64,000 bases of DNA from CAVXEF01 sp963827315 (GTDB lineage Bacteria; Planctomycetota; Phycisphaerae; Sedimentisphaerales; Anaerobacaceae), in contig CAWHAL010000003.1 of NCBI GenBank assembly GCA_963827315.1, positions 30,680 to 94,679 of the forward strand. Direction: 5' to 3'. Of this stretch, positions 26,193-35,976 are shown in pieces. Under the pieces are notes generated by a model, which saw only the letters and a program-made list of their open reading frames with translations, searched no databases and had not been told where the DNA came from. How positions within the stretch are numbered: position 1 is the stretch's first letter; each line of letters begins with the position of its first letter. Position numbers and translations under genes: made by a program.

Positions 26193-28147
26193 GCAAATTG
26201 CCGCGAAAGAGGGGACCTGCGAGGGGGCAATTGCAAACGCAAAAAACAGGAGCTTTTTCTGAGCACAAGAAAAACGGAAGGCAACTGGCGGTTATCGCCG
26301 CGGTAGTAATCCTGGCGGCAATTCCATTTGCACTGGGAAAATACTTTGAGCTGAGCTATCCCGACCCATTCGACAGCGGTGCCAACGTTTATTCAGCAAA
26401 GCACGTTCTGGAAGGGGCAAGAGTAGGGATTGAGGAGAAACCAAGCGCTGCCTTAGGAACACTTCTGGTGAACATTCTTGGGGTCTGGCTCTTTGGTTTC
26501 AATGAAATCGGTCCGAAACTTATCCAGGGGGTTTTACAGGCTGCGGCGCTGATTTTTATGTTTGTTGCGATGAGGAGGCTGTTCGGCACGCTCGCCGCGG
26601 CAGTCGGAGTGATAATCGCTTCTGTTTATCTTTCCTCGCCGTTGGTCGCCAAGTTTGGCAATGTAAAAGAGCAATATATGATAGCCTGTATGGTGATGGG
26701 GATAAGCTGTTTTATATTGCGGCAGTTAAAAGGCGGCTGGTGGTGGGCTTTTTTGGCGGGTGCCTTTGTTAGTTGGGCGCCCCTTTTTAAGGAGACGGGC
26801 TCATCTGCAATAGGAGCAATTGGGTTATTTGTTTTACTGCAGCCGATATTTCGGCACAGGACGTGGAAGCAGACGGGGATTGATATTGTATCGCTGCTGG
26901 CCGGTGCGGTGGCTGGGATGGCACCATTATATATCTGGATAATCCGGTGGGATGTGCAAGTGTCATTGCCGTATTCATTTGTGTGGCGGACTATCGGAGG
27001 ACTTCTACCGAGGTATGAGGTATCGCCGCAGGTGAGCACTTATGTCTCGTCACTGAGAGCGACGATTTCTTTTTCTGAGCAGTGGCCGAAGGTGCTGCGA
27101 TATTACCTTGCCCTGTGCCTGCCGGTTTCACTGGCCGCCGGCTCAATCGTCGCAAGAATCGGGAAAATGATTCTCAATCTGTCAAAAAGGTCCCTGCCTG
27201 CACCTCTGAGGTGTGATTATGACCGCTTCGTTCTGTTGCTTGCGGTCTGGTGGGCTTTTGATATGGCCTTTGTGTGGATAAGTCCGGCTTCGTATGAGCA
27301 GTATTATCTTCCGCTGACGGCCTCAGGCGCAATGACGGGTGGCTATCTTGTAGCTGTATATCGTGACAGACTCGCCGGGGCCGTATTCAAAGCCGGGTGG
27401 GTCGTTACAGGAATCATCGGCCTTGTGCTGATGGCGGTTATGTCCTGGCACATATTCTTTGGCCTGCCAAGAAGCCCATATTCAGGTATGAAATATTCTG
27501 AAAAGCGAAATGGCTACGTTCAGCGATGGAACGAAATTTGGCACCGCAGGCACGAGGGCTGGAAGGGTTCGTGGGAGGCCACGGGTGAGTATATACGCAA
27601 CCATACACAGCCGACCGACAAAATTTATGTCTGGGGCTGGGTGCCTGGCATATACCTCTCGGCTCAGAGGTTCTGTCCTGCTCCTATCGCCTTTGAAAGC
27701 GAGATGCACGCAAGACCGCCGGAGCAGCTTGCCGAGGTAATCAGGGAACTGCTGACTGATTTTGAGAAAGAGATGCCAAAATACATAGTTGACAGCCGCA
27801 AACGGCACCTGCCTCTCAGCAGGCCCCAACTCGAGCTATGGCCTACAGTGCCGAAGGGCTTTATGGGAATACAGAAGCCGGCGCTGCTGCCGCCCGATAA
27901 TAAGGAGTTAATCGCACAGTATGACAAATTGTGGAGCGAGGTTCTGCGAAAGAATTTTGGCGAGGAAGAGGCGGCGAGATATGAGGTGCTCCGGCCGTTC
28001 AGAGAATTCGTTATGAAAAACTACGAGCTTACAGAGCCACAGTTATATGTGATAACGGGGGACGGCCAAGTTCTTCACAGATTGTTCGGTGAGCATCGAG
28101 TATTCCAACTGAAGAAGTCAGCCACAATAGGGGAGCCGCATCAGTAG
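26189..28147 (+). CDS. Polytopic membrane glycosyltransferase (PMT/GT39-like)
   Basis: A 652-residue membrane protein. After a basic cytoplasmic N-terminus, about ten hydrophobic helices fill residues 30-440. The first periplasmic loop has the PDPFDSGANVYSAKHV segment with acidic residues where GT-C enzymes bind their lipid-linked donor. A soluble C-terminal domain of about 200 residues follows. The fold and the adjacent polyprenyl-phosphate transferase suggest it uses a lipid-phosphate sugar as donor at the outer face of the membrane. The acceptor is unknown. It overlaps its neighbours on both sides. Confidence 0.75.
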   Translation: MSKLPRKRGPARGQLQTQKTGAFSEHKKNGRQLAVIAAVVILAAIPFALGKYFELSYPDPFDSGANVYSAKHVLEGARVGIEEKPSAALGTLLVNILGVWLFGFNEIGPKLIQGVLQAAALIFMFVAMRRLFGTLAAAVGVIIASVYLSSPLVAKFGNVKEQYMIACMVMGISCFILRQLKGGWWWAFLAGAFVSWAPLFKETGSSAIGAIGLFVLLQPIFRHRTWKQTGIDIVSLLAGAVAGMAPLYIWIIRWDVQVSLPYSFVWRTIGGLLPRYEVSPQVSTYVSSLRATISFSEQWPKVLRYYLALCLPVSLAAGSIVARIGKMILNLSKRSLPAPLRCDYDRFVLLLAVWWAFDMAFVWISPASYEQYYLPLTASGAMTGGYLVAVYRDRLAGAVFKAGWVVTGIIGLVLMAVMSWHIFFGLPRSPYSGMKYSEKRNGYVQRWNEIWHRRHEGWKGSWEATGEYIRNHTQPTDKIYVWGWVPGIYLSAQRFCPAPIAFESEMHARPPEQLAEVIRELLTDFEKEMPKYIVDSRKRHLPLSRPQLELWPTVPKGFMGIQKPALLPPDNKELIAQYDKLWSEVLRKNFGEEEAARYEVLRPFREFVMKNYELTEPQLYVITGDGQVLHRLFGEHRVFQLKKSATIGEPHQ

Positions 28148-29319
28148 TGTCAAAGCTGAAGATATTAATGCTCAACCACGAGTATCCGCCTATCGGAGGC
28201 GGAGGGGGTTATGCTGGCCACAACATTCTGAGGCAATTTGCCGGTCGCAGCGACATAGAGCTTGACGTTGTTGTTTCCCGGCCACAGCGACCGACCGTAA
28301 CAGAGAAATTGGCTGACAATATAACTTTGTATCGAGTGGGTGTTCAGAAAAAAGCGTTGCAGTTCTGGACAAGGGGGGAAATGATACAGTGGATGGCCGA
28401 GGCCTACAGAATCCATAAAAAGCTTTTGCGGGAGAATCATTATGACCTTGCCCATGCATTCTTTGGCTTTCCAACCGCTGCGCTTACATGGCGTACCACT
28501 TCCAAATTGCCTTATATTGTTTCGCTTCGCGGCTCCGATGTTCCAGGTGTCAACGTCAGATTCTCATTGGACTATAAATTATTGGCCCCTGTTTTCAGAC
28601 GTATATGGAGAAATGCGAGCGCACTGTATGCCTGCAGCGAAGGGCTGCGCCAGCGGGCACAAAAGTTTATGCCCGAAGCCGAGATACACGTGATACCAAA
28701 CGGAGTCGAGCTGGACAGGTTCAGGCCGGTTGGTAATAGACAAAAAATCGAAGACCTGAAACTTCTTACGGTGGGTCGGCTTTCGGTAAGTAAACGAATA
28801 GAGATGTTAGTGTCGGCTGTGGAACTTATACGAAAACAATTTCCTGTCGCTACGCTGAAGATAGCAGGCGGAGGTGGGCTTGAGAATCGGCTTCGCCAGT
28901 TCATAAAAGATAAGGGTATGGAAGACTGCGTTACCGTACTGGGCATCATACCAGCAGAAGAGATGCCTGAATTATATCGTGAAAGCGATATTTTCATAAG
29001 TGCGAGCGTGCAGGAAGGGATGAGCAACGCGATGTTAGAGGCGATGGCATCAGGCATACCGATTATTACCACCCGCTGCGAAGGCGTACAAGAGCTGATA
29101 GCTGACAACGGAATTGTAGTCGAGAAGGCTGATGCAGAATCGATTGCTGATGCCGTCAAAAGCCTTGCGAGGGATGAACGGGCGTATAATGCGATGTGTG
29201 TCGCGGCCAGGAAACGGGCGGAAAATTTCAGCTGGCAAAGAGTAGCCGAAGAATATTTGAAGCACTATCGAAACATCAAAAGCATACGCAGCTCTGGTGC
29301 CGCTGGCACTGATAAATAG
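28147..29319 (+). CDS. Family 4 glycosyltransferase
   Basis: A 390-residue cytoplasmic GT-B enzyme starting with GTG, one base shared with the previous stop. It shows LMLNHEYPPIGGGGGYAGHN at the start, VIPNGVELDRF at the domain border and the donor-binding EGMSNAMLEAMASGIPIITT with the conserved EX7E pattern. It adds a sugar to a growing surface glycan; donor and acceptor cannot be predicted. Confidence 0.92.
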   Translation: MSKLKILMLNHEYPPIGGGGGYAGHNILRQFAGRSDIELDVVVSRPQRPTVTEKLADNITLYRVGVQKKALQFWTRGEMIQWMAEAYRIHKKLLRENHYDLAHAFFGFPTAALTWRTTSKLPYIVSLRGSDVPGVNVRFSLDYKLLAPVFRRIWRNASALYACSEGLRQRAQKFMPEAEIHVIPNGVELDRFRPVGNRQKIEDLKLLTVGRLSVSKRIEMLVSAVELIRKQFPVATLKIAGGGGLENRLRQFIKDKGMEDCVTVLGIIPAEEMPELYRESDIFISASVQEGMSNAMLEAMASGIPIITTRCEGVQELIADNGIVVEKADAESIADAVKSLARDERAYNAMCVAARKRAENFSWQRVAEEYLKHYRNIKSIRSSGAAGTDK

Positions 29320-29331
29320 CGGGGTATCTCG

Positions 29332-30276
29332 ATGGGAAGATTTCTTTGCGTGACAATCGATACTGAACCCGATTGCGATATCCATTGGAAGCGGTCTGAG
29401 CCGTTGACCTTCGAGTCGGTTTTGTCCGGCATACCTGACATCCTGCGACCGCTATGGAATAAGTACGATATCAAGCCGGTGTATTTTGTTTCTCCGGAGG
29501 TTGTGCAAGATGACGATTGCTGCAAGGTCTTAAGGCAGGAGAACCGGCTTGGTGCTGAAATCGGTGCGCATTTGCACGGCGAATACATAGAGCCACAAAG
29601 AAAATACGAAAGCTTTGCGGGGACACTGAGCGACGAATTTCCGTGTTTTGCGTACAGCAGAGAGATTGAACTTGCCAAGATAAAGAACTTGACCGAACTG
29701 ATTGCGAAAAAGGTGGGTGTTAAGCCGGTATCCTATCGGGCTGCGAGGTATGGAGCGGACCTCGATACGATAAAATCTCTGGAGGAGCTGGGTTACAAAA
29801 TCGATAGTTCCATCACACCAGGCATAGACTGGTCAGACGAGGGTGGGCCGGACCATTCGCGGGCGCCAAAACAGCCATACTTTATTTCCGCGAAGGACTA
29901 TTACTCGATGGGTGAGTCGGGCGTTCTGGAAGTGCCGATAACGATTTTGGGAAAGAGGTTTGTGTTTTTGCCCGACAGATGGGTTTATTACCGCTGGCTG
30001 AGGCCGACACATATGACTGCTTTCGAGATGAAGATGCTTGCCGGTGAATTTGTAAGAAGCTACACCGAACCGGTGCTGAATTTGATGTTTCATTCTATGG
30101 AGGTTGTGCCGGGCAGGACGCCTTTTGTGAGAACAAAGCTCGGCCAGAGGATGTATTTGAATCGGCTGGCGTCGATTTTGAAGTATCTGGCGAAGATGGG
30201 TTTCCAGAGCAAGACGCTGGCAGAGGTATATGAGGTAATTAGAGCCGGTGCACGGCTCGGCGGGTCGGAGCGATAA
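29332..30276 (+). CDS. Polysaccharide deacetylase-family protein (WalW-like)
   Basis: A 314-residue protein of the NodB-like carbohydrate esterase superfamily. CVTIDTEPDCDIHW carries the metal-ligand aspartate, and GAHLHGEYIEP contains the two histidines of the second motif. There is no signal peptide, so it acts in the cytoplasm or at the inner face. Members found beside glycosyltransferases in surface-glycan loci are often called WalW. It lies 12 bases after the GT4 gene and three before asnB. Confidence 0.75.
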   Translation: MGRFLCVTIDTEPDCDIHWKRSEPLTFESVLSGIPDILRPLWNKYDIKPVYFVSPEVVQDDDCCKVLRQENRLGAEIGAHLHGEYIEPQRKYESFAGTLSDEFPCFAYSREIELAKIKNLTELIAKKVGVKPVSYRAARYGADLDTIKSLEELGYKIDSSITPGIDWSDEGGPDHSRAPKQPYFISAKDYYSMGESGVLEVPITILGKRFVFLPDRWVYYRWLRPTHMTAFEMKMLAGEFVRSYTEPVLNLMFHSMEVVPGRTPFVRTKLGQRMYLNRLASILKYLAKMGFQSKTLAEVYEVIRAGARLGGSER

Positions 30277-30279
30277 GCT

Positions 30280-32091
30280 ATGTGCGGTATAGCAGGGTTT
30301 AACTGGAAAGACCAGTCGCTTGTCGAGGCGATGGGTGAGACGATGCGCCACCGCGGCCCAGACGACCGGGGGTTTTACCTCGATGAGAATGTTTCGTTAG
30401 GACATACGCGGCTGGCGATTCTGGACCTGTCGCAGAAGGGTCACCAGCCGATGCACTTTGAAAACCTTGTCATTGTCTATAATGGCGAGGTGTACAACTT
30501 CAAGGAAATCAGGGACGAGCTTCAATCCTTCGGCTACAAGTTCAGTTCAGGCACAGACACTGAGGTGATTCTGTGCAGTTATCATCGCTGGGGGCCGTCG
30601 TGTGTCGAGAGGTTCAACGGGATGTGGGCATTTTGCATCTACGACAAAGATAAGCAGACGTTGTTTTTGTCACGCGACAGGTTCGGTATAAAGCCGGTCT
30701 ATTATTACTTTGACGGCCAGCGATTTATCTTCGCCTCGGAGCTGAAAGCAATCAGAAGACATACTATTGCGATTGAGACGGACGTGTCGGCGTCGAATTT
30801 CTTTTTCTACCAAAAGTATATCGGCGGGGATTTGACCATTTACAAAAACTGCCGAAAATTGAAACCGTCCGAAAATCTTCTGTTCGACCTCAATACAAAG
30901 AAGCTCGTCATCTCAAAGTACTACGATCTGGAAAGCGAGATAGCCAAGCGACACAGCATAACCGTAGACGAACGGCTGGAGATGGTGGATGAGATTCTCC
31001 AGGACGCGGTGCTCAAACGGCTGATAGCAGATGTGCCCGTCGGAAGCTTTCTATCGGGCGGGGTCGATTCGTCGCTAATATCCGCCATTATCAGCAGAAA
31101 CAAGAAGGACTTTGACACCTTCTCCATTGGTTTCAGGGACGAATCTTATAGCGAGCTGGAGTTTTCCAAAGCCGCAGCCGAGCATATCGGGACGGCTCAT
31201 CATTACGAATATATGGATGTTAACGAGGACATCATCGAACGGGTAATCGGCGAGATGGATGAGCCGTTTGGGGATTCCTCCGTTTTTCCGACATATCTTT
31301 TGTCGAAGATTACCCGACAGAAGGTTACGGTGTCGCTGTCAGGCGACGGAGGAGACGAGGTGTTCGGCGGCTACGACACCTACAGGGCATACAAATTAGC
31401 GAGGTACATACCCGCTCCGCTGGCAGCGTTGTCGCGGTATATTGTCAGTGCAATTCCGCCGTCGGACAAAAAAGTTACACTCGGCTTTAAGATGAAGAGG
31501 TTCGTGCGTGACTTCGATGCGGGTTGCAACAAGCGGCATTTGAACTGGATGGCGACCTTCGGCGAGGAAGCGAGAGAAAAGCTGTTGGGCAGTTGCTTTA
31601 TACCCTGCGAACGGCTTATCAATTGCAGCGGCGAGGACAGTCTGCTGTCGGTGCAGCTAAACGACATTCACAACTACCTCGCGGAAGATATACTCAAGAA
31701 GGTCGATCTCGCCTCGATGATTGTTTCGCTGGAGGCGAGGGTGCCGTATCTGGACTATCGACTGGTTCCGCTGGTCTTGTCTCTTCCGGAAAAATACAAA
31801 ATCAGATGCCTGACGACCAAATGGCTTTTGAAAAAGATAGCTGGAAAGTATCTGCCACGCCGGATAGCACACAGGCCTAAAAGGGGCTTTACAGTGCCTG
31901 TGAGCAGTTGGATTAGAAATAGCACCCTAATCCGGGAGTTTCTGACCAGTCGCAGCTACTACAAGGGGGGACCATTGAATTATGAGTATGCGCAGCGGCT
32001 GTTCTATGAACACATCTGTCGACGGCGCGACAATGCGAGGGAACTTTGGCTGATTTTTGTGTTTAATTACTGGATGTTCAAGAACCGCTAA
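30280..32091 (+). CDS. asnB: Asparagine synthase, glutamine-hydrolysing, glycan-cluster type
   Basis: A 603-residue amidotransferase. Cys2 in MCGIAGF is the N-terminal nucleophile of the glutaminase domain (about 1-200), followed by the ATP-pyrophosphatase domain with the SGGVDSS loop at about residues 260-266. Enzymes of this type inside glycan loci often amidate a sugar acid or lipid rather than aspartate, so the asparagine role is not certain. It is the last gene of the first co-directional run, which ends 61 bases before a convergent gene. Confidence 0.88.
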   Translation: MCGIAGFNWKDQSLVEAMGETMRHRGPDDRGFYLDENVSLGHTRLAILDLSQKGHQPMHFENLVIVYNGEVYNFKEIRDELQSFGYKFSSGTDTEVILCSYHRWGPSCVERFNGMWAFCIYDKDKQTLFLSRDRFGIKPVYYYFDGQRFIFASELKAIRRHTIAIETDVSASNFFFYQKYIGGDLTIYKNCRKLKPSENLLFDLNTKKLVISKYYDLESEIAKRHSITVDERLEMVDEILQDAVLKRLIADVPVGSFLSGGVDSSLISAIISRNKKDFDTFSIGFRDESYSELEFSKAAAEHIGTAHHYEYMDVNEDIIERVIGEMDEPFGDSSVFPTYLLSKITRQKVTVSLSGDGGDEVFGGYDTYRAYKLARYIPAPLAALSRYIVSAIPPSDKKVTLGFKMKRFVRDFDAGCNKRHLNWMATFGEEAREKLLGSCFIPCERLINCSGEDSLLSVQLNDIHNYLAEDILKKVDLASMIVSLEARVPYLDYRLVPLVLSLPEKYKIRCLTTKWLLKKIAGKYLPRRIAHRPKRGFTVPVSSWIRNSTLIREFLTSRSYYKGGPLNYEYAQRLFYEHICRRRDNARELWLIFVFNYWMFKNR

Positions 32092-32152
32092 AGAGATGAA
32101 AAATCACAAGAGACATTCTACGACGCTTGGATATGTTTGTTGAAGCAATAAG

Positions 32153-33612
32153 TCAATGTTTGCCTTTGAGGGTGAAAACCCATTTTCCTAACAGTTTATA
32201 GACTAAAACAGAATTATCCAGACAGAAGTAAGCATATTGGGCAGCTAATGAGAAGGAATTATAACTAAATTTCATAGTCCCCCTAAAATAGTCCCACAAA
32301 AAGTTAAGTGGTGGGCGTTTTTTTACTTCTCTATATCGTAATTGTATCTGATGGAACAGGTCAGTAAGCTCATCCGCCGTTATATTTTCAAGTTTAATAG
32401 CCCCGGCACTCCAGCGGTCGTCATGAGATTTATCAAACTCCACCATATCGTACATTTTTGAGCCAGGTGTAGGTGTAGTGTAATGAAGGTCTATAAAATT
32501 AGGCCTTATCCTTTCCAGCAATTTAACAGTGTCTAATATCGATTCTTTATCATCGCCTGGGGTTCCCATCATTAGTGATGCAGTCGTTAGAATATTGTTT
32601 TGCTCACAAATCTTAAAAGCTCTTTCTATCTGGGCGATAGTAAGCTGTTTGTCCATTACATTATCCAGGATACGCTGACAGCCTGATTCAACTCCAAATG
32701 ACATGGTTCGACAATTTATTCTTTTTAGTCTTTCTGCCATTTCCGGCGTTAATGTATCCGCTTTGCCTTGGACCCCAATTATCAAATTGTAGTTCCTCTT
32801 TTCAATGCCGTCGCAAATTTCGTACAACCATTTTTTATTGATTGTCAGATTGTCATCGGTAAACAGCACAGTTTTGACTTTGTACTTTTTGACCAATTCA
32901 TCAATTTCCTGTAGAATACTTTGAGGACTTCGGAAACGTACCTTCTTTCCAAAAATCTCTCTTAGCATTGGCTGACAAAACGTGCAATTAAACGGACAAC
33001 CTCTGCTGGCGATAATAATGCCAACGGGCGGCACGTTTGGGAAGAGCGGTATTTGACGAAAATATTTTTAATCGTTGGGAGCAATTCTCTATCTGGCAAT
33101 GGGAGAGTGTTTAGGTCTACAGGCTCCTCTCTTTCAGTTTGTATAATCTGTCCATCCTGCTTAAAGACTATGCCCTTTACTTTCTTTAGTTCACCTTGGT
33201 TTTGCAGCGTGTTCAATAACGGTACAATGTTTTTTTCCGCCTCTCCTACAACCACGATGTCTACAAAGTCGTCTTTTATAACCTCCAAGGGTAGTGCGGT
33301 TGCGTGAGGACCACCGACAATTATTTTTGCGTGTGGAACAATTTTCTTAGTAATTGCCGCTGCTTTGAGCACATCATCGTAAAATGGCGACAAAGCGGTA
33401 AAACCAACAACATCGGGTTTTTGCTTTATTATTCGTTTTTCATAAGCGGCCCAGCTATTGTCAAATGTCAGGTCGATAAGTTTGACATCAATCCCATTTT
33501 CTTTACAAACGGAGGCCAAATATATAATCCCCAACGGAGGATATATTGATAAGTTAATGGGCATACGTGGGAAAATGCCTCCCATTTTTGGATACACAAA
33601 AGTAACTTTCAT
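32153..33612 (-). pseudogene. B12-binding radical SAM protein, split by a frameshift
   Basis: Two abutting minus-strand frames encode one protein of about 485 residues. The upstream part (33612 to about 33055) is a cobalamin-binding domain (SIYPPLGIIYLASVCKENG, VVGEAEKNI). The downstream part is a radical SAM domain with RGCPFNCTFC ligands. Frame changes at about 33053-33055, where a three-base T run on the plus strand (AAA in the gene) is one base short. Restoring it gives FVKIPLFPNVPPVGIIIASRG. It is either a recent mutation or a sequence error. The family includes modifiers of lipids and sugars, so it could serve the glycan cluster. Confidence 0.8.
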
Positions 33613-33977
33613 TTTGAAACCTTTAATTAGACATCACGCCTTTAAAACACGTTTTGAAACACTCTTAAGTCTTCCAACTATAGTTTTGCTCATAATGTAT
33701 TATAATGGGAAAATCATTGCGATTAAGTTACTGATTGCTTAATATAAATGCGATTATACTATTTTCCTGTTGTAAGTCGAATAATAACAACTGGTTATGA
33801 ATTTGAAAGTTTTCGTTTAGCGGCGTATTTTTTGTAAGTACTTGTGTAACAGGAACTTTCTCGAGAAGTACAACGCTGAGAATTTGCAAGATTTCGCTCA
33901 AACTCATCGTCGAAAAACTGAGAGAAGCAAGTTTTAGCAACATCAGAACCGACGAGATTTAAAACTCGGGTTTATAG
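33613..33977. other. AT-rich spacer without a convincing gene
   Basis: This 365-base gap between divergent genes is AT-rich. It holds an isolated TATAAT at 33701-33706 without a good -35 and a weak 71-codon frame on the minus strand (33943-33728) with no ribosome site or family resemblance. It probably carries the promoters of the radical SAM gene and of the GT4 gene at 33978. Confidence 0.5.
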
Positions 33978-35084
33978 ATGCGTAGAGGAGATAAAAAAAT
34001 AAAAGTTTGCTTTATAGCGCCAAAGGCATACGAGGTATTCAATCCGGACAAGGGCGATTACGTCGGCGGTGCTGAGGTCGATTTATACTTTCTGGCAACC
34101 GAGGTTGCCCGCGACAGCGGCTTTGAGGTCAGCTTCATTGTGGCCGATTACGGTCAGAACAACGTGGAAACAATCGAGGGCGTAAAGGTCCTCAAATCGC
34201 TCAACTTCCGCAGCAACGTGCTGACAGGATGCTTGCAAACCTGGGGCGCCCTCAAGCGGGCCAATGCCGATATATACGTCATCGAGTGCGCCTCGCCGGG
34301 TGTGCCGCTGGTAGCGATGTTCTGCAAACTGCACCGAAAATTTTTCGTGTATCGCTTTGCACATTTGTTTGAAAGCGACGGAACCTACGTCAGACAGCAT
34401 CCAATCTGGGGACGCCTGTTTAACTGGTCGCTGCGACAGGCCTATATCGTTATCTCGCAGAATATAATCGACGCTGAGAATCTGATGAGGCGGCTTGGCA
34501 TAAATTCGCACGTGATTCCGAACGGCCATCGACTACAGCAGGTTCAACAACGGACTCGCGACACGATTCTGTGGGTTGGCCGTGACGCCTCCTTCAAAAA
34601 ACCAAAACGGTTCCTCGAACTCGCCAAAGCCGTTCCGAATGAGCACTTCACTATGGTCTGCCAGACGCTTATTAATGACCAGTATTACGCAAATCTTATC
34701 GTAGAGGCCGGCAAAATCCCAAATTTGCAGTTTATTCGGCATGTCCCCTTCAACCAGATAGATTCCTACTTTCAGCGGGCCAGGGTCTTTGTCAGCACCA
34801 GCGACGCAGAAGGTTTCCCGAACACGTTTGTTCAGGCCTGCAAGTGCGGCACAGCGATACTGTCCTTCAGCGTCAATCCTGATGGCTTTCTCGATAAATA
34901 CCACTGTGGCCTTTGTGCCGACGGCGACTGGGATTCGTTTGTCAAGATGCTACGAGACCTGCTTGTCCCGGAAAACGCTCAGCGGTATGGAGCAAATGGT
35001 CGGCGCTATGTTGAAGAAAACCACGATATCGTGAAAATTGCTACACTGTACAAGCAGATATTCGAGCAACTGACTGCAGGATAA
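33978..35084 (+). CDS. Family 4 glycosyltransferase
   Basis: A 368-residue GT-B enzyme. The N-terminal part has VCFIAPKAYEVF and VGGAEVDLYFLATEVA; HVIPNGHRL marks the start of the C-terminal domain. The donor-binding segment STSDAEGFPNTFVQACKCGT replaces the more usual EGxPxxxLEAMA. It begins a second run of glycan genes (GT4, methyltransferase, flippase-like) on the plus strand, distinct from the one ending at 32091. Confidence 0.9.
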   Translation: MRRGDKKIKVCFIAPKAYEVFNPDKGDYVGGAEVDLYFLATEVARDSGFEVSFIVADYGQNNVETIEGVKVLKSLNFRSNVLTGCLQTWGALKRANADIYVIECASPGVPLVAMFCKLHRKFFVYRFAHLFESDGTYVRQHPIWGRLFNWSLRQAYIVISQNIIDAENLMRRLGINSHVIPNGHRLQQVQQRTRDTILWVGRDASFKKPKRFLELAKAVPNEHFTMVCQTLINDQYYANLIVEAGKIPNLQFIRHVPFNQIDSYFQRARVFVSTSDAEGFPNTFVQACKCGTAILSFSVNPDGFLDKYHCGLCADGDWDSFVKMLRDLLVPENAQRYGANGRRYVEENHDIVKIATLYKQIFEQLTAG

Positions 35085-35100
35085 TTGACAGGTGATTGCC

Positions 35101-35976
35101 ATGATAGCAACCATAGACGGCCTACCAAGTGTTCCACAAAGAGAGAAGCTCGTCAAGTGGACAAATTATCTTAGGCAAGAGGAGCTCGATGCCATCAAGC
35201 GGTGGCTGCTGCCGAAAGCAGAAAATCGCCAAAAGCTGCTGGATGTGGGCGGCGGTAACGGCATGCTGGCGAGAAAACTTGCCGATATGGGTTTCGTCGT
35301 CACCTCGATTGACCCTTCGCCGCAGACGCCGTCACACTTCCCTGTTGAAAAAGGGGATTGCACGAATTTGCCGTTTGAAGACAATAGCTTTGATGTTATA
35401 TTCTCATCCTGCGTCCTCGAACATATTGGCGACCTCGACACCGCCTTTTCCGAGATGGGCCGTGTCCTCAGGAAAGACGGGATTATGGTGCACACGGTAC
35501 CGACTCATTACTCAATGATATATACTATGTTCACGCAGCCGATTGGCTACCTAATCAAAATCGGCCTGATGCTCAAATATGGTTTCAAGTTCCTGGCCCG
35601 CGTGGTCACAAGGATGGCTCTGCCGGCCCGCCCCGAAAATCAGACCACGCAAGCATCGGCTCCATCCGTGTTCAATAAAGCCAACCTCAAACTGGCGTTA
35701 ACTTACGCAAATCCGGTAAGATTCTTTATCCCCTGGCCTCACGGTGCCGCCGAGAGCTGCTTTGCGGAAATCCGCAACTGGAAGCCGGAGGTCTGGCACA
35801 GTAAATTCCGGCAGGCGGGCTTCAAAATCGTCGAGACCATATCTCTGCCCGCTGCATACTCTATGCACGTGGTCTTTCCTTTCATGTTTATGAAACTCAG
35901 ATACTGGCTCGGTCGAAAAGGTGCTTCTACGGGATGCTCTTATCTCTTGATAAAACCCCAATCTACCCAAAAATGA
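35101..35976 (+). CDS. Class I SAM-dependent methyltransferase
   Basis: A 291-residue cytoplasmic methyltransferase. The SAM-binding motif I is LLDVGGGNGMLARKLADMG (about 43-61), and motif II/III is FDVIFSSCVLEHIGDLD. It lies between a glycosyltransferase and a flippase-like gene, so a glycan or lipid-linked acceptor is likely. ATG 35101 is chosen over GTG 35092 because AGGTGA precedes it at a suitable distance. Its stop overlaps the next start (ATGA). Confidence 0.85.
   Translation: MIATIDGLPSVPQREKLVKWTNYLRQEELDAIKRWLLPKAENRQKLLDVGGGNGMLARKLADMGFVVTSIDPSPQTPSHFPVEKGDCTNLPFEDNSFDVIFSSCVLEHIGDLDTAFSEMGRVLRKDGIMVHTVPTHYSMIYTMFTQPIGYLIKIGLMLKYGFKFLARVVTRMALPARPENQTTQASAPSVFNKANLKLALTYANPVRFFIPWPHGAAESCFAEIRNWKPEVWHSKFRQAGFKIVETISLPAAYSMHVVFPFMFMKLRYWLGRKGASTGCSYLLIKPQSTQK

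Noticed and set aside
33728..33943. 71-codon minus-strand frame in the spacer at 33.6-34.0 kb
   Set aside because: No ribosome site, AT-rich composition and no recognisable family, so I did not call it a gene.
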